From Ophiura sarsii (taxonomy: Eukaryota; Echinodermata; Ophiuroidea; Amphilepidida; Ophiuridae): DNA of 64,000 bases. Each line of letters opens with the position of its first letter. Position 1 is the first letter of the stretch. The position numbers were made by a program, and so were the translations under genes. Location of the stretch: the NCBI GenBank assembly GCA_035610835.1, contig CM069442.1:65870654-65934653 (forward strand), written 5' to 3'. Positions 27,401 through 39,313 of the stretch are shown here, in pieces. Under the pieces are notes generated by a model, which saw only the letters and a list, made by a program, of their open reading frames with translations, was not told the DNA's origin and ran no database searches.

Positions 27401-27850
27401 TGCTAGTTGTGCTCTTAGGTTTTAGAAACAAGAAAAAAGAACACTTATTTATTGATGTAAACAAGAATCTAAGAGCTCGTACGATGATGGCGCTATGAAG
27501 CCATGATTTGGTGCATATGTCTATCAGAACCGAAATGAATCGGGGACCAGATTTACAGCATTTTGCAAAAAGCAATGCATTGTGGTGCTGTATTTAAAAT
27601 CTTCTTGGTGCTGCAACTGAACGATAGAGCCCATACGATTGAGCCCATGGATGGTGCTAAGGCATGTAGACTTTAGGAATCATGAGGTAGAGCATTCTTT
27701 GATAGCTCAAATAATTTATTGTATTCATGCAGTCATTAGCCTACTTTCAAATGACATAAGATTTATGAGATAACTGCACATTTAACCTCATTTCACCTTC
27801 CACTGACTTGGCAATGGCATTGCCAATTATCAGTTGTATTCAGTGGAAAC
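21401..27850. other. Non-coding stretch, nothing firmly recognised
   Basis: About 6.4 kb without a convincing gene. A minus-strand splice donor of good quality (GCCAG|GTAAGTACT; exon side ends at 25,588) follows a short open frame beginning Met-Val-Glu-Gln-Leu, but no acceptor or second exon supports it. CAT-rich microsatellite-like sequence lies at about 24,420-24,480. Confidence 0.4.
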
Positions 27851-27915
27851 TTGTGACAGACAGCATGGTGGACTGATGCGAAAGCATGGCTCTAACCGGG
27901 GTTTGAACCCCCTAC
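27845..27915 (+). repeat. Possible tRNA-derived SINE head
   Basis: A box-B-like sequence (GGGGTTTGAACCCC at 27,898-27,911) lies about 40 bp downstream of a box-A-like stretch (CAGCATGGTGGACTG). That is the spacing of an internal RNA polymerase III promoter. The fold is not that of a good tRNA, so a SINE head or old tRNA pseudogene is more likely than a functional tRNA. No 3' tail was identified. Confidence 0.3.
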
Positions 27916-28354
27916 CCTTAAAGATTTAATGTAGTAACTTGTCTAAAGACAATGCTTGTCTTGGTAATGAATTACTTATGGATATAATCAGCCATCTCTT
28001 TGTGGTGTGGTCTGAAAGGGTTGGGTATAGCTATCATGGGTACCGCTTGCACAGAATCTTGTATTTTCCAAATCAGTTTACCTAACCCTAATTACCCTCA
28101 TAACATTTAGTGCATATTTTGGTATAATGCAATATTTATTTGGTGAACTTATATTAAACTTGATGTGAACCTTCAGGGTATTTGTTGGGTTAATTGCAAA
28201 ACTGAGACAATGGAAATATGCTTACAAACTGTCCCTGATTTGATATGAGTTCAGCCTAGGTTCCTAAATGGCTATAAATTGATTGTGCATTCTAACCCTA
28301 AGCCTCCTATGTGACACAGAACCACACGGCTAGCAGCACTTAGCCGGGGAAGCC

Positions 28355-28450
28355 CAGCACTCATGGTGTGGTGGTCGTCTTGTTTGTCTGTCATCCTGGC
28401 GATCCGGGGTTCAATTGCCGAGACCTAATTTTGTTGCCCCCCCCCCCCCA
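28355..28450 (+). repeat. Possible tRNA-derived SINE head with C tract
   Basis: TGGTGTGGTGG (box-A-like) is followed about 40 bp later by GATCCGGGGTTCAATTGCCG (box-B-like). The 13-base C tract at 28,437-28,449 follows. This is the order seen in tRNA-derived SINEs, but no complete tRNA fold or 3' SINE tail could be confirmed by eye. Confidence 0.35.
28437..28449. repeat. Poly-C tract, 13 bases
   Basis: C homopolymer immediately 3' of the possible SINE head at 28,355. Confidence 0.85.
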
Positions 28451-30914
28451 TTTACCCCTCCCCTGTTCTTTGGTCCATCCCCACTGTAATGCTTCTAGGG
28501 TTAGGGTTAAGAACCTGATTATTAGGCTGTCCCAGGTAAACAGGTTATGTTTTAGGTAACAATAGGATAGGGGAAACCCTTTCATTTAGTTATGATGAAT
28601 GTATTAGACATCATAATAAAGAGTTTACCTTATAACACCCACACACCACCACCACCATTCGAAATATACACGCATACACGTAGGGTTTACAAATGTGGAG
28701 CTCTGGGAAAAAGTGGTGGGTTGAATTGGTCTTGGTATGTGAATAATGTTCACATCTAAATTATATTAATTTGATTTATTTTATCCTATTGAGTATTATA
28801 ACCAAACCTTGATAAACTTGATTGTTTCTCACCCACACTTATTGCAGTACACTGTACCTGACCCCTTACAGACAGCTGTCTGGGATTTGATGGAGTTTAA
28901 AAACTTCAGGAATGATTCTTACCTTTCCCATGATGCTTTATCAAAATGATAAAATCAGATACTTCGCCCATAGGTTTGACTTCATCTTGATAGTTCATCA
29001 AAGCACTACATGTAGAGCCAGGTCTTTGCTACCAATGTTTAGAGGGGAACAGTTTTGGGATATTGATGAGGCACAAGTCTATCGCTAGGTGCAGTTGTCT
29101 TTTCAAAGAAAAAGTTGAGATCTTATCAATACAAAATGAGCATTTTGATTTTATGATGAAAAGTTACTGTAAAATTGTCTTTATTTTCTTTCTTTTTTCC
29201 ATGCTAAATTCCATCAATATCTCAAAATGCATTTGACCAACAAGTGCACCTGTTTCCCGCAACTCAACGGTAGATACACATTATATAAGAATAATCTGGC
29301 TAAACGTAGGTTGATAATCAAGAAAAAAATGTTTGCTCGATCTGACAGTATTTATATTTGTCGCGATCAACCCTGTGTTCATTGGATAACAAATTTGAAC
29401 AGAAAAATTGAAATTGAAGAAATGCATTGTGGGGATCTTAAAATGTCTTCTGGACCCATGTGATTTGATGGTCGGTCAAGTTCACAGTGAAGATAGAAGA
29501 ATTGAGCTGTGGTTTGCTGCAAGGCTTTTGAAATTGACTACAATTCTGTTGAGGAAGGAAAGTGTGGGATTGGGATTTAGGGAGGATCAGTTTGGTATCA
29601 AATCGCTACCCTAAATAGCATAATGTACAATGTAACTGATCTTGTTGTAAAAATAGCACTGGTCCCCTGCCATCCTCAGTGAAACTGGTTACTGGTTTGG
29701 TGCGAGACTCAAACCTGGTAAACATAGCAGCATTTCCAAAGGTTTTCCTCAATGTAGAAGAATAAAATAAAGCAAACTACATGTAGTGTTATGTCTGCTC
29801 CTAACACTGCCCTCTGGAATTTTGTACTAGAGCCTGAACACTATTCATTATTGAATTTGCACAATGCTACTGTTATGAGATTCATCATTATTATCAGCCA
29901 TACAGTCTTGTATTGTAAATGATCAGAGGTGCATCTAATGATCTAATAGTGGACGGATATCACATTTTTGTCAAAGGCCATGGTCTATACAATTGAATTT
30001 CAATTGGAATGCGAATACTAACCAGGACAGCATGATGGCAATAATAAAAGTATTAGACTGCAAATTTGTAAATACATTCCTAAATATTACCCTATTCGTG
30101 TATTTAAATAAACACATTTGCCTATTTTGTCTGCAAGCTTGAAAGTGAAAGACTCTCCTAATTCAGCATGTTCATCAATCACTTGAGTTCACAAACCATA
30201 TGAAAATGAGCAGGTAATTTCTTTGTAATAAAGATAACATAAACTCTGTCTATGAACATTTTGAAAATGACATAGCTGTCAGAAATCAGATAGCAGAGAA
30301 GATTTGAATAGAAAGGAAGAGGTCACAGCGGAGTTCAACAAGATCACATTATTCCATTTTTTGTTTTCAAAAGGTCGGACAGCTGACAGATTATTAGTTT
30401 AAGGTGTTTAGATCCAGTAATACTCCCCAACTGGGTATAAGGTTTCGGTGAACTTTGACAATAACAACAGGGGTTGAAGCGTATTCAGTTCAAAGTGTGC
30501 AATACCTGAAGCCATGACTATAGAGTTGATATTGGATGAACCCACGGTCATGGCTCATCCTTTCAGTGAATGAACTATAGGTTTCCTATAGCTAGACCGC
30601 AGCTAGCAGGTAGAAGTTTGTCTGGGTCCAGATATACATGAAAGATGGTTGGGAAAACTAAGGCTAATAAAAGAGCGGGGAAAAGTTGCTGTTTTGCGAT
30701 TTTCTGTCGGTGTCGGTAAGTAAATATTAATCCTAACTGTTGATAAGTTTTTGGAGGTGGTTTGATAATGGATTTTAGCAACGTTTTGTAAAAATATTGT
30801 TAACATCATGTATCAGCTATAATAGGCTTCTATTCTTAGGCCAATGCCATGTTCCCCACTCTCTCTGTTGGCATAGGTTATTGGCCAATCTTCCTTTAAG
30901 AAAGGGTGCTTTCT
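28451..30914. other. Non-coding stretch with one weak exon candidate
   Basis: Nothing recognised apart from the short exon candidate at 30,645-30,715, listed separately. Two TTAGGG-like units near 28,496 are too few to be telomeric. Confidence 0.45.
30645..30715 (+). CDS. Candidate first coding exon with strong donor
   Basis: An ATG with a purine at -3 and G at +4 (AAGATGG) opens 23 codons that run to GTGTCG|GTAAGTAAA, a good 5' splice site. The peptide is Lys/Arg-rich at first (MVGKTKANKRAGK) and then Cys/Phe-rich (SCCFAIFCRC). No partner exon was identified and the peptide is too short to assign. An upstream out-of-frame ATG at about 30,638 weakens the case. Confidence 0.22.
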
Positions 30915-31021
30915 TAGGCTATATTAAAAAATCTTTTGTCTCAAAGCTCTTGTCTCAAAGTTGTTCAAAACCTAATGCAGAATGCGGTTTTGAGACAAAT
31001 GATTTTTTTAATATAGCCTTA
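30915..31021. mobile_element. Small hairpin element (MITE or MITE remnant), ~107 bp
   Basis: Nearly perfect inverted arms: TAGGCTATATTAAAAAATCT followed by TTTGTCTCAAA on the left, and the inverse of TAAGGCTATATTAAAAAAAT followed by CATTTGTCTCAAA on the right. They are separated by about 40 bp. It could form a long hairpin. It has no coding capacity. It lies about 145 bp from another MITE. Confidence 0.6.
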
Positions 31022-31166
31022 TATAACTAACTCTGAACTTGTGATATTCATGCTTTACCTAGATTTGTATCATATTTCCATTCAGCCAATCGTAACAAAC
31101 CGCACAACAATCAGTCTTATGTCAGTATAATGTACTGATTGTTTTGTGTTGCATCTTATAATAATA

Positions 31167-31373
31167 TACCAACTTGAGTGGGTATATTATGATTCCATAC
31201 TTCATCTTATCCTAAGTATGATCGCGACATGAGTGTGTGTATAGTGAAAAATGCATCACGGAGTACTCAAGTACATTATGGGTTAGCGCATTAAAAATTA
31301 CATGGCTGATGTAATTAATGGAGCTGTGCTCAGTGGAATATTCTCCGCTGTTACGTTTGCACTTGAGTTGGTA
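31167..31373. mobile_element. MITE with TA target duplication, ~207 bp
   Basis: The left end TACCAACTTGAGTGGG is inverted at the right end (CACTTGAGTTGGTA). Both are flanked by TA (31,165-31,166 and 31,374-31,375), as expected if the element inserts at TA dinucleotides in the manner of Tc1/mariner-type elements. No open frame is inside. The TA flank is weak evidence in AT-rich DNA, so the superfamily call is tentative. Confidence 0.55.
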
Positions 31374-33332
31374 TAAAGTATGGTCCTGATTAATAACCGC
31401 AAAGACACCTAATAAAATTCTGAGGTATATGACCTGAAGTTACATTACTGTACAACAGAATCTGCAAATAATTTCATTGTTGTAAATACTAGTATGCAAT
31501 TTCTATAGAAATAATAAGAGAATGATGTGAGTACCCATGTTTTATTAAACCCAGATGGAATAATTTCTGTTGTGTTTTTCATCGCTTACAATATAGTAGT
31601 ATGTCATCCAATTGAAAGTTTGATATAAGACAACAGGATATCTCTCATGATGTGAATACAATGAACACATTGCCAGGGGACAACCCAATGAGCATGATCA
31701 TCATTAAAATGCCTATATAATTTGATTCTCATCTGCACTCTGACAAACAAATACTAATATGTATAAAGACATTTTTAAAACATATAATGATGAACAGAAA
31801 TATACTCTCAAAACAAATTAATGAAAATGTCCACTTATCACCTCGCATAAGACTTGGATATAGATATTGCTTTTGCTAAGGTCACAAATAAAGTGAACAA
31901 TTAATAATTTAGGTCTAAAGGGTGTTCTTAGTCAATTGTGAAAATAGTGTGCTTAAAAAAAGCTCTCCCTTTAAAAGAACAGGACTGTCACAAAATGCGA
32001 ATGCTCTCATAAAAAATAATGAAATCCAGGGTTTTGGAAAGATTGCTGGTGTGTATCCAGGTTCTTGTGTCCTCATTGGATAGTACTATTTCATGGTCCT
32101 CATTTGCCGGTGATTACTGGTAGGTGTGTATTAGTATTGTGGAAAGTAAATTATAATTAATATGCCAAGTTTGATTATTTCTTTGTTCACACATAAAACA
32201 TCACTAACACGTTCGTTCGCTGACTTGTTAAGTTGGTCCATCCCCTGATGTCCCTCATGTTTCTAGGCATTCGTTTCCAATTGAACCATCATAAATGCCA
32301 GCTGCACTCCAATAGTCACCATGCATATTGCCTAAATCAAATCAATGACCAACTATTCTGGTCTGGAACATGTTTTATTAGTGGCACTTACCATGTAATG
32401 CCCAAGTACAGGCGCTGCCTCGGTAACCTCATCCACAGTAAACACAGTTCACCCTTTGATCACTTAATAATGCAACGACTGCATGGCTTGATAGTTGTAT
32501 TGTAGCACATTATACAAGTAGAATTGGGTTAAGGGAATGGGGCAGTGAGGCTGAGAGGTCATGGAGTGGTTTACTGTATGATTATCCTATTGTAGGGCAG
32601 GAAATGCCACGATCTATATGCATAGTGACAAAAACCTGGGGGTTGAAACATTCCGTTTCCGTTTGTGATCCCGCAATTGTATAGCCTATTTGTCAAATAA
32701 TGCAAGCATCTCTTGATATGTTACGTATATGCCTGGGAGGGGACTACGTTATATTAAATGTTGGAATTTGTATCTTGTAGGGAATGTTAGGGTTGGTTTT
32801 AATATAAATGTTGGAATTTGTCCTGGGGAGAATGTTTTAGCTTCACATATTACAAGTCATAGCACAATTTTGATGTGGAGAATGCAAGAAAGTAATAAAT
32901 TCTTGTTTTCAATATGTTTGTTTAGAGCGTAGGAGGTAATACTTGAAATGTTGGAAATTCTGTGGTTACTTTGGATTAGTATGTGTAGAATTTTAAGCGT
33001 GCATGAGTAGCATATTTGCATCCGGATAGTTGGATACGACTAAATTGTGTGAGCAAATGGTGACTTATAACAAAAGTAGAAGTACAATTAAGCAAACCAA
33101 AACATTCTCTCAATGTTATTACTGCCTATTGATTGGTAAGTTTGAGTACATTGTTTGCTGTATATCATTCAAGCCAGCAGGCAGTAACTCCTCCCTTGGT
33201 TCAAGACTCGTACCAAAGTTTAGGTATTAATCGATTCCTATGGCTTCTTTTTCTGATTCTTACTCTCTGCTCCAACTTGATCAGTAATGCACCAGCTCAT
33301 ATTTGTTATATGCCTAAAATAATACCTCTTTC

Positions 33333-33374
33333 ATTTATTGTTACAATAAATGTCAATTTATTGTAACAATAAAT
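33333..33374. repeat. Two adjacent 19-bp palindromes with SOX-like cores
   Basis: ATTTATTGTTACAATAAAT and ATTTATTGTAACAATAAAT lie 4 bp apart. Each is a near-perfect palindrome built on ATTGT/ACAAT, which is the core bound by SOX-type HMG proteins, so four overlapping half-sites are present. They may equally be an AT-rich hairpin with no regulatory role. Confidence 0.4.
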
Positions 33375-34493
33375 GCCATCTAAACTTTTAATTTTTTTTA
33401 AATCATAAATTTATTTTGCTATTTGCTGATAAAATCACCCTCTGAGCTGGGAGTGAGAGCGGAATTTTCTCTCTCTATACATGTGCATATTCCCAAGTGT
33501 TAGTACAGTAAATAGTTTTAAGAGTAAATAAGTCTATCTCGTGATACGCTAATGTTGGAGCTAATGTCCATATTTGGTTGAACTCTTGAGAATTTTTGCA
33601 ATTTTAAAATTCCTACTGTTAGTGTTATTTATAAAAACTTCAGATGGGTGATGGATATTGTTTGACGATTAGTTTGATATTATTAGATGGATGTATGTTT
33701 TAGGGCTGATAATATTTTCACATGTGATATTGTAGGGAGTAATTAATCTTTACGGAGAATGACATGATCAATTTCCCCATCATGTTTTTGCCTGATTGTG
33801 TGACACTGACAGACAGACCTGTCCTGGTTGAAGTACATGCCCCTCTAGACTAGTGAAGGATTTTGATGTGGATTGTTTCATTATCTTGTGCAATTCATGT
33901 TGTTTGCAGACATACAGGGAATTGGTTTTTTTAAATGATTTTAAAATTTAAAAAAATAAATATACAGTGAACTCAGGCCTGTGCCACTACACGCTTGCTT
34001 GTCATTGCCTAGAATGAAGCTTCCAGTTTGCTAGCGCCCTCATAACAAGAATCACATCCTGCGTCTCGGCGCGCACAAGCTGTCAATCATTTTACCAAGA
34101 ATAACGCCACTCGGTTGCTATTCTCGTGCGTCACATCGCGCATACACGCCTTATTTGGAAGGCTCTACTTTCGTGGTTTGAATTTCCTCTCCCATCATTA
34201 TAGACTCCCTGGTGTAGTCTTGTCAAAATTCCACAATTGTATGGAAAGAGATGCTGTAAAACCACTTAATTTTGTGAGAAATGTACAATTTTGCATTGAA
34301 AGTAATGTAGTAACATTTTCAGATACACAAAATTAAGTGCCCGTTATAAAAGCAGTAATTCTAAATTCGCAAAATAAGGTATTTATCTGCGAAATAATAG
34401 TGTTTTACATTACAGTGTTTTGACATGCCTGTTGTACATTATTGCATTATGAAATTGTCCACTTCCTATACATTTTGGTTAATTTGTTAGTAT

Positions 34494-34514
34494 CCCCCCC
34501 CCCCCCCCCCCCCC
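34494..34514. repeat. Poly-C tract, about 21 bases
   Basis: Uninterrupted C homopolymer on the + strand. No flanking inverted repeat identified. Confidence 0.9.
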
Positions 34515-34797
34515 AATCTTTGCCAGTTGCAAATTTTGTAAATTTTCCATGCACACGCTGTACATCCTTGAAAATATGTAATCAGATACTATTTTATTGT
34601 TTTTTTTGCGTGTTATCTGAATACATAAATATAAATACACACATCACATAGAATAACGTTGTTGTGGTTTTTTCAATAACCAATCCCCAGACGGCGGCGG
34701 ACTAGGGATTTCCATGTTGTTATGTTTTGAATTAACTAACCTGGGGACAAACACCTCAACCTCCTACTACTTTCCTGATCCATACATGATGGATGTG

Positions 34798-34827
34798 TGA
34801 CGTCAAGGAGACAGTTGTCATGGCAAC
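34798..34827. promoter_or_regulatory. CRE (TGACGTCA) next to an X-box-like RFX site
   Basis: A perfect palindromic cAMP-response element TGACGTCA occupies 34,798-34,805. Eight bases later GTTGTCATGGCAAC (34,814-34,827) fits the two-half-site X-box bound by RFX factors. A further half-site GGCAAC lies at 34,847. CREB/ATF and RFX sites are known to cooperate when adjacent. The local sequence is GC-richer than its surroundings (for example GGCGGCGG at 34,694). About 600 bp downstream is a + strand exon candidate (35,442), so a promoter or enhancer is possible. Confidence 0.4.
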
Positions 34828-35441
34828 ACATCCCGGCTGCGTAGATGGCAACCAAGTCCTTTTTGGTTTGCTTTTCTTTCCCGCTTAAATGTTCAGGCAT
34901 ATGTGTCCATTTTATCCTCTTGAAACCAAAATGTTAATGAAGATTTTGCCTATTCTCTTATCTTTCTCCAGCAGTTCAACAACAGAGGCCTTGGTGTAAT
35001 ATTTTAAAATGTTTTCCACAACAAAATGTGCTTCAAATTAAAGAGTAAAATCATCTTAAACAGTTAAATTCAAGTTAGTTAGTTACCCATGTCCCTTTTC
35101 TCTGACAAAAAAGAAGAACAGCCCCCCAACCATCGAAAATCAGCAATGTAGTGGATGTGCTAATTTGATACCTTCCTATTTAAATTGCTATGTATATCAA
35201 TTAAATTAACCACAAAAGATACCAACATTAGATTAGTAAATTCAATTTTTATAATCAAATTAATCCCTAATATACCCTGTACCTAAAATGTGACACCTCA
35301 TTCCAATATTTGTGATTTGTAAATCCTTTACAGATGATACTGATCATTTGAAAAATGAAAGTTACATCTTTGACAAAATGTTGACATTAGTTTCATTACA
35401 AATTATCAGACTTAATTATGTTTGCCTCTTAATTTTGACAG

Positions 35442-35680
35442 ACAAGCTGTACCTTATTGATCTAGTGAGATTGAACAGGTCACGTTTACTTCAAGGAAGG
35501 AGAATGACAGAGCTTATCGATAGTTTTGCTTCCTTGATACATAAGGGCAAGGTTGCTGTGGATAAAAACCCACCTACCTTAGCCACAGATTTTCAGGATG
35601 CGTCATGTTTGCCACTACTTTTAGAACCTGCAGCAGGCCTGCTCTTTATTGCTCTTGAACCTAGGATTTCTGGATTTTGA
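35442..35680 (+). CDS. Candidate coding exon, unknown protein
   Basis: The acceptor TGCCTCTTAATTTTGACAG is followed by about 79 open codons ending in TGA. The product includes LYLIDLVRLNRSRLLQGRR, then TELIDSFASLIHKGK and a Pro/Leu-rich tail. It has mixed charged and hydrophobic residues consistent with an amphipathic helical protein, unlike most chance frames here. The frame is also open upstream to 35,312 but without an ATG, where a second acceptor-like CTTTACAG lies. A donor-like AAG|GTGTAA at about 35,689 falls after the stop. I do not recognise the family, and the exon may be chance. Confidence 0.3.
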
Positions 35681-37401
35681 GTTCAAGGTGTAAACATTCA
35701 GCCTGGACTTTATTTTGTGCTCTTGACCACCTGAAACTTAATCCCCAGACATTATCCATGTAAATGTTGTCAGGTAAAAGTTATCAAGACCTTATTAGTG
35801 ATGGAGATGGAAGGGGGAGTTTTGGATGTGGAAAGGTCAAACTGTTGTCCCCAGGTTTAGATGTTTGGGACTTTTATATGCATCATATCATCTTAATATT
35901 CCTCTTTCAAACAATTGTATAGAGATAGATAGATGCTGTTGATCTCACTTTAGTTTGAAAGGCAAAAACAAATAAACAAACACAGTTCGTTGGGTTATGG
36001 GTTTCAGCACTGTGAGGGTTAAATAAATGTAGGCAATTTGGTTCTGTCCTAGACCTGGCACCTTGACTTAATTCAATTTCCCCAAAACATAAATTGCAGA
36101 CCATCCTGAGTGTTTAAAGTGTGGGAGGGAGGTGACATTTTTGAGTTTTGATATTCCAGATATTCCCCTCTTTTTCAAGACTCATTTGCTTTTTTCTGTT
36201 TCTGTTAAGAGGCTTGTTCCCTGATCAGATTATATTAATGTGCATTACCTAATCAAAACATCTAAAATTGCTGGTTCCTTCTTTTTGAAAACATTTTTTT
36301 ATGTTCATTTAAATATTGATATGAAAATTATATGATTTTTGATAACTGTTCCTATGAATGACTAAATCCAGTATATTTCGCCTCCATACTCAATATTACA
36401 TGTATATGTTCATTTGTCAATTGTTTAGAGACTTTCCCTAACAATAACATACTCTATACATTATATACATTATTGTTTCAAACATAAGACTTATTCCAAT
36501 CTACGCTCAAGACTAGTATAGTTGAACTCTGTGGAGCTTTCAGGGGCACGCTTGCATCTTGTCTGAGGTTGCGCGCATAAGAATTAGTGCATTAGTGAGA
36601 GCAAAATAGTATGGTTGTATTTAACTACCTGCAGGCCCATCAGTATGCAAATGATGTTTTGCTTCATTCAGGGTTGCTTCATTTAGGGGAAATTGCGCAT
36701 AAAATGATGGATTGTTTTGTTTCATAATTAGTAGTGAAATGCTCCCTCACACCTGTTATCAGCTGGTATAATATAATATTAAGAAATGCAGAGTGCTTTG
36801 GCAATATTTTCATAATGTTGTAGATGATTAGTATTTCTTATTATTTTAGAATGATCATTTTATTTTGATTAAAATTAATTTAAAATGGTTAGATTTAAAA
36901 TAAATAAGTATTGATATTATTTTGCTGAAGGTGGCACAAAAGAGAATTAAGATTGGTAAAGGATAACCCATTACCTGAATAGCTCAAGATATATAATTAA
37001 TACTAAACTTCATTTATGGTGCATTCTATTAACACACATATAATGATCGCTAGCAAGCATTGCTCTCACATTATTTGTCAGGTCATGGTTTTTAGTTTCA
37101 CCATTTATGGTTTCACAGAGTCATACACAAGTGTTCATAGAGTCATAGAGTAAAGAGTGCCCTCTATTGATAGCTAACCATGTATACTATGCTTAGCTAC
37201 AGCTTTGGCTACAGCTGTATATTTGTAAAAATCAATGAACATTTGATTTCTGAAGTGTATTAAATTGAATTTTTGTGATCAAAAGCCAATATTGATGTTT
37301 TAATGTTGGGTTTGGGAAATCAAAGATACTGATGTAAAATCTAAACCACAATAATTTCATAGAAATTGGATTTATTATATCTAGTCATGGTTTAAGTATG
37401 T
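35681..37401. other. Non-coding stretch, nothing recognised
   Basis: AT-rich sequence without a supported gene or inverted-repeat element. Confidence 0.45.
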
Positions 37402-38570
37402 CCCTATAGCCTAGGACATGTACGGTTTGACCTAGACAAAATTGCAACATAAATGTTTTGTTGTTGTAATTGTTTCAAAATGCCCTTCCAAACATTATAT
37501 TAAAAATCGATAAAATCTGAAGTTGGGGAAAAAATGCTAATTTGCATAACAATATATGGGTACATTTAGCCATATTAGTCGGGTATATACAGGGGTTACC
37601 GTGCACCCCCACCACCCAGGACTCCCCCAAACCATCTTTCAAGACTCTTTTCATGGTCCAACACATAGTCAGGATGTTCCCGAAAAAAAATCGTGTTATT
37701 CAAGATGGCGTCCAAAATGGCCGCCAAAACTGGTCAAATTTCATAAAATGACATAGCAATCAAAATGCGTGGTGAAAATATAGTTTTAATAGTGGGATGT
37801 ATGTATCAGACAACTAGAGACTCATATCCAGTAGTTTTGCTTTGTTAACATACCAAAATCCAAGATGGCCGCCAAATATTGTAAAATTACATAAAATGGC
37901 ATATATCAACCAACATGAATGATCAGAGTATAGTTTTAACAATGGAATGTATGTTAGACCACTAGAAACTAATATCCAATATGTTGGCTTTGTTAACATA
38001 CTTGAAATCTAGAATGGCCGCCAACATGGCCCCAAAATGGCTCTAAATATTGTAAAAAACGATAAAAATGGGATGATATCAACCAAAATGTATGTATTAG
38101 ACCACTAGTAATTCATATCCAGATTTGTTGCTTTGTAATCACATACTTTAAGTCCAAAATGGCTGCCATAATGGCCGTTGTCAATGTAAAAATAGTCTAT
38201 AAGAGTGTATACTATTGCATCGCATTCCCCAAATACAATTTAGTATTATGTTCTTAACTGCTAAGCTATTGCTTTTAGTTGTATAAGACCCCCCTCTGTG
38301 AAAATTTTGATTCGGTATCACTTTCCAAAATGGCTTCCAGATGGTTGAAGTTGATGCTAAATGACCTATATAAATCAATTGTTTTGTATTGTAAATGACC
38401 ATACTGTATAACACCAATACCCCAAATCTAATGGGACAACATCCACTATTATATATGATAAAGTCTTGGGCTGTTTATCTAGTTTGAGTATTTATAAAAT
38501 ATCCGGATTGCTGCAAAAGGTTAAAATAACTTAAAAGCAGTATTAGTTTATTGCTTAAGTGTTACATTAT
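37402..38570. repeat. Left arm of fold-back element with tandem ~150-bp units
   Basis: From about 37,700 the arm repeats a unit of about 144-159 bp at least four times, starting near 37,702, 37,861, 38,011 and 38,155. Each unit begins with AAGATGGCsGCC or a variant, then AATnnnnTAAAATkACATA and a GTTTTAAyAnTGGnATGTATG block. It ends with a CATATCCAGTA...TTTGCTTTGTTAACATAC block. The outer ~300 bp is not repeated. Confidence 0.75.
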
Positions 38571-39312
38571 TAATAAATTATTATATCTATAGCTTTTAAT
38601 CTACTCAGTAAACGTATTTGCATACTCTTTAAGTATATTATGACAAGGTATGATTGAATGGTATAGACTCCATTTTTACAATATGTTATTAAGATGGCCA
38701 TCATAATGACCATTAAAATTACCTCCAATTGGTCAATAAAATTCCCACTTCAAATGGTCAAAATATTTACCAAGGTGGCCACCAATTGATCAAAATGTGG
38801 TCAGAAATAGCCGGTTAATTGCAGATATTATAACAGTAAGTAAAGGACATTGGATTCTATCTCTGATTATTATGTTCATTGATAAATTCATACAACTCGC
38901 GATATATGGTTGGCCATAAATACTGGTTTGGCCAAATTTAACTGCTTGTTGATCCTATTGGATGGATATTTCAATTACTAAGGTAAATTTTTCAAGTCAA
39001 TATTTAACACCATAACATCACTGACCAATCTGCTGGGAACGTTAGATACAGGTATTTAGTTTATAGTACTGGATGATGTCGAATCAGCTATTTCTGACCA
39101 TATTAAGATCAGTAGTTGCCACCTTGGTAATTGTTTTGACCATTTGGAGGTAGTTTTATTGTCCATTTGAGGTAATTTTAATTATATGGTCATTACGATG
39201 GCCATCTTAATAACATTACATTGTCAAAATTCATTCAATCACATCGTGTCATGTACAAATACGTTTACTTGACGGATTAAAAGATATATAATAATTTGGT
39301 CATTTCTAATGT
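38571..39312. repeat. Inner hairpin inside the fold-back element
   Basis: A second inverted repeat independent of the outer arms. The left part (about 38,571-38,825) is inverted in the right part (about 39,078-39,312), with a loop of about 250 bp. Paired landmarks include GTTATTAAGATGGCCATCAT against its inverse near 39,200, and ACCAAGGTGGCCACCAATTG against a variant of its inverse near 39,115. It lies only on the left side of the centre, so the outer palindrome is asymmetric. It may be a separate insertion. Confidence 0.65.
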
Positions 39313-39313
39313 A

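Larger units (their letters stand above)
31376..34790. other. Non-coding stretch, nothing recognised apart from short motifs
   Basis: No gene recognised. It contains the paired palindromes at 33,333-33,374 and a C tract at 34,494-34,514, listed separately. Confidence 0.45.

Noticed and set aside
27845..28450. Functional tRNA genes at the two box-A/box-B pairs
   Set aside because: Neither gives a convincing cloverleaf; SINE heads fit better.
28494..28512. TTAGGG-like units suggesting telomeric sequence
   Set aside because: There are only about two units, as expected by chance.
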